NCBI GenBank assembly: GCA_030705745.1
Contig: JAUZPT010000130.1
Span: 1-7,633, forward strand
DNA from: Bacillota bacterium
GTDB lineage: Bacteria > Bacillota > Bacilli > Bacillales > Cytobacillaceae
DNA: 7,633 nt
Direction: 5' to 3'
Below the pieces are notes generated by a model. That model was not told where the DNA came from and searched no databases. It saw only the letters and a program-made list of their open reading frames with translations. Both the position numbers and the translations under genes were made by a program. This document shows, in pieces, positions 1 to 4,743 of this stretch. Position 1 is the first letter of the stretch. The number at the start of each line of letters is the position of its first letter.

Positions 1-117
1 GTCTTTAATAAGCGGTCTTAAGGACAAACCCTTCTCGGAGAACGGTAAAAATGTCTTTAATAAGCGGTCTTAAGGACAAACCCTCCCAGGAGAACGGTAA
101 AAATGTCTTTAATAAGC
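1..117. repeat. 52-bp tandem repeat, two full copies plus a 13-bp start of a third
   Basis: Copy 1 is 1-52 and copy 2 is 53-104. They differ only at offsets 33, 35 and 36. Position 105 starts a third copy that matches for 13 bases and then diverges. Each full copy begins with an inverted repeat: GTCTTTAA pairs with TTAAGGAC around a 9-base loop (1-25 and 53-77), with one G-U pair if transcribed. Each copy also ends with GGAG followed ten bases later by ATG, which mimics a start site. The period is not a multiple of three, so this is not a protein repeat. The array probably continues past the left edge. Its function is unknown. Confidence 0.9.
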
Positions 118-121
118 AGGA

Positions 122-160
122 CTGCTTCCAGCGCCTAGTCATTCGGAGCTGTTCAAGACG
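122..160. repeat. Degenerate intergenic repeat remnant (left of the radical SAM gene)
   Basis: The stretch contains CCAGCGCCTAG (128-138) and TCGGAGCTGTTCAAGACG (143-160). The second part matches 15 of 18 bases with 1486-1503, on the other side of the radical SAM gene. From memory, AGCGCCTAG and CAAGGCGCTTGCGCTTTT are the two ends of a small palindromic repeat common between Bacillaceae genes. This copy appears collapsed and decayed. The assignment to that family is from recall and was not searched. Confidence 0.5.
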
Positions 161-209
161 TTTCCTCTTTTTAATTCCTTCACAGTTCCGTCAAAAAAAT
201 TTTTTTGTA

Positions 210-252
210 TGTGAGTTAGTTCACTTCCTAGTGTTTTCACTACCCCTATAAT
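210..252 (+). promoter_or_regulatory. Fnr-type class II promoter of the radical SAM gene
   Basis: TGTGA-GTTAGT-TCACT at 210-225 matches the Bacillus Fnr consensus TGTGA-N6-TCACA at nine of ten fixed positions. After a 21-bp gap comes a perfect TATAAT at 247-252. The start of transcription should fall near 259, which places the site centre (217.5) at about -41.5. The -35 region is poor, as expected for an activator-dependent promoter. A palindrome, TAGTG-TTTT-CACTA (229-242), lies in the gap and could be a second operator. Confidence 0.82.
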
Positions 253-264
253 GGTTAATAAGAA

Positions 265-299
265 GGCTGTAACAAAGTGATGCAGCCAATTGTAGGAGG
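265..299 (+). promoter_or_regulatory. Leader hairpin and strong ribosome binding site of the radical SAM gene
   Basis: GGCTGTA (265-271) can pair with TGCAGCC (281-287), with one G-U pair and a 9-base loop. This lies about six bases after the predicted transcript start. AGGAGG at 294-299 lies eight bases before the ATG at 308 and fixes the start codon. A hairpin near the 5' end may stabilise the mRNA; that is an inference. Confidence 0.55.
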
Positions 300-307
300 C
301 GTTTCAT

Positions 308-1432
308 ATGGTATTCAGCCGAGATTTTAATAAAGATCCTTTTATCGTCATTTGGGAATTAACAAGAGCATGCCAACTTAAGTGCCTTCATTGCCGTGCA
401 GAAGCCCAATACAGGAGAGACCCGCGCGAATTGTCGTTTGAAGAGGGCAAACAATTAATCGATCAAATATATGAAATGAATAATCCGATGCTAGTATTTA
501 CAGGCGGAGATCCGTTGATGAGAGAAGACGTATTTGACATTGCAAAATATGCAGTTCAAAAAGGCGTGCGGGTATCGATGACACCAAGCGCAACGCCAAA
601 TGTGACAAAGGAAGCAATCGAAAAAGCAAAGGAAGTAGGTTTGTCGCGTTGGGCATTCAGCCTTGATGGCCCTACTGCGGAAATTCATGACCATTTTCGG
701 GGAACTGCCGGCTCGTTTGACTTAACGATTGAGCGAATTAAGTATTTGCATGAGCTCGAAATCCCGGTTCAGATCAATACAGTAATTTCGCGTTACAATA
801 TCGACTATTTGGATGAAATGGCCAAAGTGGTTGAGAGCTTAAAATGTGTACTCTGGAGTGTCTTCTTCTTAGTTCCGACTGGAAGAGGTCAGGAATCGGA
901 TATGATTTCCCCGGTTCAACACGAAAAGGTATTCCATTGGTTATATGAGCTGAGCAAAAGGGTTCCATTTGATATTAAAACAACTGCAGCTCAACATTAT
1001 CGCCGCGTCGTCATACAGCAAAAAATGCGTGAAGCAAAGGAGCAGACGCAGGAAATCGAATACTTGAGCGCTCTTACAAAAGAAGGACTGACAGGTTCCA
1101 TTGATGGTCTTGGCAGAGCACCAAAAGGGGTTAACGACGGAAATGGATTTGTATTTATCTCGCATATAGGGGATGTGTATCCGAGCGGATTGCTGCCGGT
1201 CAAAGCTGGAAACGTTCGTGAAACACCGTTGGCAGAAATTTACCGGGATTCACCAATTTTTCAATCGCTTCGCAATCCCGATCTTTATAAAGGGAAATGT
1301 GGTGTTTGCGAATTCCGCAATGTTTGTGGAGGTTCTCGCTCAAGAGCTTTTGCCATGACCGGAGATTATCTCGAAAGCGAGCCATTCTGCGTTTATATTC
1401 CGAAAGCAATGAGAGAAAAACAAGTAAATTAA
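308..1432 (+). CDS. Radical SAM/SPASM enzyme, NirJ/AhbD-like (possible anaerobic tetrapyrrole enzyme)
   Basis: The protein has 374 residues. The radical SAM core starts with C22-x3-C26-x2-C29, the ligands of the [4Fe-4S] cluster that cleaves S-adenosylmethionine, and continues with the GGDP motif at 66-69. A C-terminal SPASM-type cysteine set (C331, C334, C340, C361) should bind an auxiliary cluster. The segment around the first cluster (WELTRAC...LHCRAEA) resembles NirJ and AhbD, radical SAM enzymes of heme d1 and alternative heme synthesis. From memory it fits a Bacillus family labelled TIGR04053, whose reaction is not established. It is a cytoplasmic enzyme with no signal peptide or membrane segment. 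The ATG at 308 has an AGGAGG eight bases upstream. The gene is a single transcription unit with a near-consensus Fnr site, so it is probably made in anoxia. An oxygen-independent heme or porphyrin step is a reasonable guess; peptide modification, common for SPASM enzymes, is the alternative, but no small precursor gene is seen beside it. Confidence 0.88.
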   Translation: MVFSRDFNKDPFIVIWELTRACQLKCLHCRAEAQYRRDPRELSFEEGKQLIDQIYEMNNPMLVFTGGDPLMREDVFDIAKYAVQKGVRVSMTPSATPNVTKEAIEKAKEVGLSRWAFSLDGPTAEIHDHFRGTAGSFDLTIERIKYLHELEIPVQINTVISRYNIDYLDEMAKVVESLKCVLWSVFFLVPTGRGQESDMISPVQHEKVFHWLYELSKRVPFDIKTTAAQHYRRVVIQQKMREAKEQTQEIEYLSALTKEGLTGSIDGLGRAPKGVNDGNGFVFISHIGDVYPSGLLPVKAGNVRETPLAEIYRDSPIFQSLRNPDLYKGKCGVCEFRNVCGGSRSRAFAMTGDYLESEPFCVYIPKAMREKQVN

Positions 1433-1437
1433 AACAG

Positions 1438-1462
1438 AAAGGGATGGCAGCTCCATCCCTTT
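1438..1462. terminator. Hairpin between the convergent radical SAM gene and fnr
   Basis: AAAGGGATGG (1438-1447) pairs perfectly with CCATCCCTTT (1453-1462) around a 5-base loop, six bases after the stop codon of the radical SAM gene. On the + strand only three T follow within the stem, then a run of A. On the - strand the stem is followed by CTGTTTT. It is probably a terminator, perhaps for both convergent genes, but lacks a classic U-tract in either direction. Confidence 0.6.
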
Positions 1463-1485
1463 AAAAAAAATATATAATGCATATC

Positions 1486-1515
1486 TCGGGACTGTTCAAG
1501 GCGCTTACGCTTTTG
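1486..1515. repeat. Degenerate intergenic repeat remnant (right of the radical SAM gene)
   Basis: TCGGGACTGTTCAAGGCG (1486-1503) matches 143-160 at 15 of 18 positions. It continues with CTTACGCTTTTG, which resembles the right end of a Bacillaceae intergenic repeat (recalled, not searched). AGGCGCT (1499-1505) is the exact reverse complement of AGCGCCT at 130-136. The remnant ends at the 3' end of fnr. Confidence 0.5.
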
Positions 1516-1517
1516 TA

Positions 1518-2216
1518 TTATTCAATACTGCAATAAACAGCAGGGCAATTTTCACAATCAATTTCTTTTTTTAGAAATTGGAGATTCTGAATCGTTATTT
1601 TGCCGCGTTTCATTGTTATGACGCCTTCATTCTTTAATTCGTTCAGGATACGATTCGTGCTTTCCCGTGAAGTTCCGCAAAAATTTGCTAGTTCTTGGTT
1701 GGTCATCGGCAAATCAATTAAAATTCCCTCTGGTTTAAGAATTCCATAGCTGTTGGACATCCTGATCAGTGTTGAAAAAAGTGCACCTCGTTTGCCGTTC
1801 AGTACAAGATCCCGAAATTTAGTTTGTGTTTTACGGAAATGGTCGCTCATCCACTTCATAAATTCGAATGCAAGCTTGCTGTTTTGAAAAATTTCGTTTT
1901 CGAGCACATCTTTTCGTATGGCTACGACTTCACCTTCTTCAAGCACCTTTGCACTTAATAAATATTTAGGGTTTTCGCTAAATAATGTTAACTCTCCACA
2001 AATATCATTTTCTCCACAAATCCTAAGAGAAAGTTCGCGTCCGTCAGAAGTTATTTTACTGATTTGTACTTTCCCGGATAGGATAATATAAAGCTCCTCT
2101 GCGTTCATCCCTTCCTGAAACAAATAAGTTCCTCGTTCGCTTTTAAACTTCCGATCGGCAAAGCAAAGCAATTCCTTAATTTCGATTGAATGGGTAGGTT
2201 TTATTTTTGTAAGCAT
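1518..2216 (-). CDS. fnr: Fnr, oxygen-sensing Crp/Fnr-family transcription regulator (Bacillus type)
   Basis: The protein has 232 residues, close to the 238 of B. subtilis Fnr. The N-terminal cyclic-nucleotide-binding-like beta barrel spans about 20-110, the long dimer helix about 110-140, and a winged helix-turn-helix about 170-210, with the recognition segment R184-E-S-T-N-R189. The C-terminal tail carries C221-x2-C224-x4-C229, which corresponds to the three cysteines that hold the [4Fe-4S] cluster in B. subtilis Fnr. D136 sits in the RDL(V/L)L segment where B. subtilis uses an aspartate as fourth ligand. In the absence of oxygen the cluster lets the dimer activate nitrate-respiration genes at TGTGA-N6-TCACA. 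The start at 2216 is chosen because AAGGTG lies five bases upstream; a 31-residue extension to 2309 in the same frame has no family counterpart and no good ribosome binding site. fnr is divergent from moaA and convergent to the radical SAM gene. No clear Fnr site was found for fnr itself. Confidence 0.95.
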   Translation of the reverse strand: MLTKIKPTHSIEIKELLCFADRKFKSERGTYLFQEGMNAEELYIILSGKVQISKITSDGRELSLRICGENDICGELTLFSENPKYLLSAKVLEEGEVVAIRKDVLENEIFQNSKLAFEFMKWMSDHFRKTQTKFRDLVLNGKRGALFSTLIRMSNSYGILKPEGILIDLPMTNQELANFCGTSRESTNRILNELKNEGVITMKRGKITIQNLQFLKKEIDCENCPAVYCSIE

Positions 2217-2457
2217 TACGTCACCTTCTCTTTTGATTTGGTAGTTCCTAATAGCTAAAATAAATGGCTCCGACATAATGGAAGAATTAATTCCATAACA
2301 ATTTTTCATTCTTTAGTTTCATTCTACGTTAGCTCAAATGAAAAAAGAGGGGTTAACAATGACAATATAGTGAAAACTTTCGATAAAAGTTGGAATGTGT
2401 AACAAATGTCCTTTACAGAAGACTTAAAATGGCAAAATGGTTATTGATTAAATGTTG

Positions 2458-2463
2458 ATTATA
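2458..2463 (-). promoter_or_regulatory. Candidate -10 box of fnr
   Basis: The - strand reads TATAAT here. The hexamer 17 bp upstream (AATGTT) is a poor -35, so an activator may be required; ResD does this for fnr in B. subtilis, but no clear ResD site was found. The leader to the fnr ATG would be about 235 nt, which is long. This is a low-confidence call. Confidence 0.3.
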
Positions 2464-2516
2464 TTCATAAATAGCGACGAAACATTTATCTCTAATTTAT
2501 TTCCAAGCTTTATCTG

Positions 2517-2551
2517 TTGGCTCCGTTTCTCATAATTTGATATGATAGAAT
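2517..2551 (+). promoter_or_regulatory. moaA: Candidate sigma-A promoter of moaA
   Basis: TTGGCT (2517-2522), an 18-bp spacer and TATGAT (2541-2546) form a fair sigma-A promoter. An overlapping extended -10, TG-A-TAGAAT (2543-2551), is also possible. Transcription would start near 2553-2558 and give a leader of about 105-110 nt with a possible fold at 2561-2628. Confidence 0.42.
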
Positions 2552-2560
2552 GTACCTTTA

Positions 2561-2628
2561 GTAAATGTGACTTGGCATGGGAAGTTGCAAATTGCAAAAA
2601 TAAAAGGAAATCTGGATCACAGTTTATA
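2561..2628 (+). promoter_or_regulatory. moaA: Possible structured leader of moaA
   Basis: GTAAATGTGA (2561-2570) can pair with TCACAGTTTATAC (2617-2629), giving about ten base pairs in three blocks (5 + 2 + 3) with small bulges. TTGC/GCAA inside TTGCAAATTGCAA (2585-2597) can form a small inner hairpin. The features resemble a regulatory leader, and moaA genes elsewhere carry a molybdenum cofactor riboswitch. I could not match its conserved bases here, so no riboswitch is claimed. Confidence 0.25.
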
Positions 2629-2662
2629 CTTTTGCTCTTAACTATATTTGGAGTTGATGAGA

Positions 2663-3679
2663 ATGCCTAAGTCCATAATAAAAGACAAATTTAATAGACC
2701 TTTAAGGGATTTAAGAATATCTGTAATCGACCGTTGTAACTTTAGATGTCAGTATTGTATGCCTGCTGACCAATTTGGGCCTGACTTTGAGTTTCTTCCT
2801 AAGAGCGCGCTATTGAGTTATGAGGAAATTGAACGTCTCGCAAAAATATTTGTCAGCCTCGGGGTTGAAAAAATCCGTTTAACTGGCGGGGAACCGCTTT
2901 TAAGGAAAGATATGCCTGTTCTGGTTGAAAAGCTTGCAAAAATAGAAGGCTTAAGCGATATCGGATTAACGACGAATGGTGTTCTCCTGCCAAAGCTTTC
3001 AGCCGATCTAAAAAAAGCGGGATTAAAGAGGGTAAATGTCAGTCTTGATAGCTTGAATGATGAGCTTTTTGGTAAAATAAATGGACGAAATGTAGGTACA
3101 CAGCCTGTTTTGGACGGAATACGTGCTGCCCGGGAGGCAGGACTTGGAGTCAAAGTCAATATGGTTGTAAAAAAAGGCTTGAATGACTCGGAAATCATTC
3201 CGATGGCCGAGTTTTGTAAGAATGAAGGCTTACAGCTTCGCTACATTGAGTTCATGGACGTTGGCAGCACCAACGGCTGGAAGATGGACGATGTGATTAC
3301 AAAAAAACAAATATATGAAATGCTGAAAAAACATTACGAGTTAGAGCCAGCCGATGCAGATTACTTCGGGGAAGTGGCTAAAAGGTATCGATACAAAGGA
3401 ACGGACGTACAAGTCGGTTTCATCACCTCTGTATCTGAATCATTTTGCAGCAGCTGTACTCGCTCCCGGTTGTCCGCAAACGGTCAGCTTTTCACTTGTT
3501 TATTTAATGGAAATGGGCATGACATCCGTAATTTCATGCGAAACGGTGCGACGGATGAAGAAATCAGTTCGAGAATAATTGGAATATGGAACGGCCGAGA
3601 TGACCGTTATTCAGACGAACGGACTGCAGAGACGCTAAAAAATCGGAAAAAAATCGAGATGTCCTATATCGGTGGATAA
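2663..3679 (+). CDS. moaA: MoaA, GTP 3',8-cyclase (molybdenum cofactor biosynthesis step 1)
   Basis: The protein has 338 residues, the usual MoaA length. It is a radical SAM enzyme that turns GTP into 3',8-cyclo-7,8-dihydro-GTP, which MoaC then converts to cyclic pyranopterin monophosphate. The N-terminal cluster motif is C25-x3-C29-x2-C32, followed by GGEP at 75-78. The C-terminal cluster motif, C262-x2-C265-x13-C279, binds the second [4Fe-4S] cluster that holds GTP. The chain ends in the Gly-Gly pair that MoaA inserts into its active site. The ATG at 2663 has GGAG nine bases upstream and fits the family start. A TTG at 2648 and an ATG at 2657 are in frame but sit too close to, or before, that ribosome binding site. 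moaA stands alone and ends at a strong terminator. moaC is not in the window, so the pathway must be completed elsewhere. Confidence 0.96.
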   Translation: MPKSIIKDKFNRPLRDLRISVIDRCNFRCQYCMPADQFGPDFEFLPKSALLSYEEIERLAKIFVSLGVEKIRLTGGEPLLRKDMPVLVEKLAKIEGLSDIGLTTNGVLLPKLSADLKKAGLKRVNVSLDSLNDELFGKINGRNVGTQPVLDGIRAAREAGLGVKVNMVVKKGLNDSEIIPMAEFCKNEGLQLRYIEFMDVGSTNGWKMDDVITKKQIYEMLKKHYELEPADADYFGEVAKRYRYKGTDVQVGFITSVSESFCSSCTRSRLSANGQLFTCLFNGNGHDIRNFMRNGATDEEISSRIIGIWNGRDDRYSDERTAETLKNRKKIEMSYIGG

Positions 3680-3711
3680 AACCTGGATTTCGATATTTTT
3701 CTAAAAAAACA

Positions 3712-3753
3712 AAACAAAGCCGCCTGCTAATCAAGAAGCAGGCGGTTTTGTTT
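3712..3753. terminator. Strong bidirectional terminator between moaA and scdA
   Basis: CCGCCTGCT (3720-3728) pairs perfectly with AGCAGGCGG (3737-3745) around an 8-base loop. A-rich and T-rich flanks extend the stem to 17 pairs (3712-3728 with 3737-3753) with one G-U pair. TTTTGTTT follows the stem on the + strand, and TTTTGTTTTTTT follows it on the - strand. It therefore serves both convergent genes. Confidence 0.92.
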
Positions 3754-3763
3754 GATGTCTTAA

Positions 3764-4459
3764 TTAGTTAAACCTCGGAAATAAGATATTATTTTCCAAG
3801 TGAACATGATTGAACGTTTCGCCTTCGAGCATTTCAAGGCGTTTGTATACTAAGCGATAAGTCCCGCATGCTTCAGCTGGTGGAATGAAATCTGAAGTAA
3901 TGATCCGCAATTCCTTCAATAGTGCCCCAGCATGGTCATGTTCTTTTTCAAGCTCTTTAATCGATGATAATGCCTCTTCACGATTTTCAACCGTTTGATT
4001 TTCAAGGCTCATCATTAAAGGGAAGACTACTTCTTCCTCTTTAGCTGCGTGTTCAAGCATTTCTTTTTTGAATTCATAGAAAAGGTCATATACTTTCATT
4101 AATTCAGGACGATGGCCACCGTGGACGCGTGAAACCTTAGTGACATACGGGCTAAGATTTGCAAGCTCTTCCTGGAGAGGTCGATGGTATTTGGTAATGA
4201 CATGGTCAATAATGGATTGTGAACCTTGTAGCATCCATGCTTTCCAATCAATATCACTTGAGTCACTTTTCTCTTGTACCTCAGTCAATTCACTTAATAA
4301 TGACTCAAGTGAAACATTTGCAGCGGTAGCAGCTTCAGTTAAAGCAATGTTGCCTCCACAACAGAAATCAATGCGGTGACGCTTAAACACATCACTTGAT
4401 TTGGGAAGTTCATTTACAATATCTTTAACCTTTGTATTTTCTGTGAATGGTACAGTCAT
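3764..4459 (-). CDS. scdA: Iron-sulfur cluster repair di-iron protein (ScdA/YtfE/RIC family)
   Basis: The protein has 231 residues. The N-terminal ScdA_N (DUF542) domain, about 5-60, contains the hallmark double cysteine C33-C34-G-G. A hemerythrin-like four-helix domain spans about 78-230 and has the expected di-iron ligand pattern: H86 or H92, H137-x3-E141, H174 (or H176) and H218-x3-E222. Family members restore iron-sulfur clusters damaged by nitric oxide or peroxide in the cytoplasm. The start at 4459 has AAGGAGG (reverse strand, 4468-4474) at good distance; a 54-residue upstream extension lacks any family match and crosses the promoter. A near-consensus Fnr site upstream points to anaerobic expression. 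This fits nitrate respiration, where nitric oxide is formed and would damage Fnr, MoaA and nitrate reductase. The symbol scdA is the usual one in Firmicutes; ric is used as well. Confidence 0.93.
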   Translation of the reverse strand: MTVPFTENTKVKDIVNELPKSSDVFKRHRIDFCCGGNIALTEAATAANVSLESLLSELTEVQEKSDSSDIDWKAWMLQGSQSIIDHVITKYHRPLQEELANLSPYVTKVSRVHGGHRPELMKVYDLFYEFKKEMLEHAAKEEEVVFPLMMSLENQTVENREEALSSIKELEKEHDHAGALLKELRIITSDFIPPAEACGTYRLVYKRLEMLEGETFNHVHLENNILFPRFN

Positions 4460-4500
4460 GATAAAATCCTCCTTATTTTTTGAAACTTGTTTATAGCATA

Positions 4501-4543
4501 AGGATAAAGGATTTATGGAACTAGCTTGGTGACCTGTATCACA
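4501..4543 (-). promoter_or_regulatory. Fnr-type class II promoter of scdA
   Basis: Read on the - strand, TGTGA-TACAGG-TCACC (4543 to 4528) matches the Fnr consensus at nine of ten positions. Exactly 21 bp later comes TATCCT (4506 to 4501), a 4-of-6 match to TATAAT. The start would be near 4494, with the site centre at -41.5. TATGCT six bases further on is an alternative -10. The leader is about 35 nt and holds the ribosome binding site. Confidence 0.75.
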
Positions 4544-4578
4544 CTTAAGCGTTTTTTCGGAAATTTTCTTGACTATAT

Positions 4579-4621
4579 TGTGACGAGTATCATTTCCTAG
4601 AAGAATGAAGATTGTTATCAT
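4579..4621 (+). promoter_or_regulatory. Fnr-type class II promoter of moeA-mobB
   Basis: TGTGA-CGAGTA-TCATT (4579-4594) matches the Fnr consensus at eight of ten positions. After exactly 21 bp comes TATCAT (4616-4621), a 5-of-6 match to TATAAT. The start would be near 4628, about 116 nt before moeA. It points away from the scdA site, whose centre is 51 bp to the left, so the two promoters form a divergent pair. Confidence 0.62.
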
Positions 4622-4632
4622 TCAAAACGGAG

Positions 4633-4677
4633 AAGTGTATCAACAATTTGCTATGAATGTTTGTTTCAGATACGCTT
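4633..4677 (+). promoter_or_regulatory. Stem-loop in the moeA leader
   Basis: AAGTGTATC (4633-4641) pairs with GATACGCTT (4669-4677) with one G-U pair. The stem continues as AACAA (4642-4646) with TTGTT (4661-4665) after a 3-base bulge, closing a 14-base loop. It would begin about five bases after the predicted transcript start. No T run follows, so it is not a terminator. It may stabilise the mRNA or be regulatory; this is not known. Confidence 0.45.
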
Positions 4678-4743
4678 ATAGTGAGTAGTGAAATTAAGAA
4701 TTCAACTGGTAAATTATAGGTAAAATAGCGGGAGCTGATAATT

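Larger units (their letters stand above)
2217..2662. other. Divergent fnr-moaA spacer, no gene
   Basis: This 446-bp A+T-rich spacer holds the start regions of fnr (-) and moaA (+). Seen in it: a perfect TATAAT on the - strand at 2458-2463 with no good -35; an 8-bp inverted repeat TAAATGTT (2449-2456) / AACATTTA (2481-2488) that brackets that -10; a possible moaA promoter at 2517-2551; and a 13-bp palindrome TTGCAA-A-TTGCAA (2585-2597) in the moaA leader. No complete Fnr box was found. There is no convincing small ORF. Confidence 0.6.

Noticed and set aside
1..117. CRISPR array
   Set aside because: The repeats are directly adjacent with no unique spacers, and no cas gene is present.
51..251. 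66-codon open frame starting in the tandem repeat
   Set aside because: It runs through the repeat, the repeat remnant and the Fnr promoter of the radical SAM gene. The start motif is a by-product of the repeat unit and the protein looks random.
2217..2309. N-terminal extension of Fnr by 31 residues
   Set aside because: The ATG at 2216 has AAGGTG at good distance and gives the family length; the upstream ATG at 2309 does not.
2369..2384. Fnr box for fnr (AGTGA-AAACTT-TCGAT)
   Set aside because: Only one half-site is good, and no -10-like sequence lies 21 bp away in either direction.
2555..2647. Molybdenum cofactor riboswitch upstream of moaA
   Set aside because: Some pairing is possible, but the conserved core of the known motif could not be recognised, so only a possible structured leader is listed.
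2818..3198. 126-codon open frame on the - strand inside moaA
   Set aside because: It is antisense to a well-conserved moaA and resembles no protein known to me; it is a shadow of moaA codon use.
4460..4621. N-terminal extension of the ScdA-family protein by 54 residues
   Set aside because: The ATG at 4459 has a near-perfect AAGGAGG, and the extension covers the Fnr site and the -10 box.
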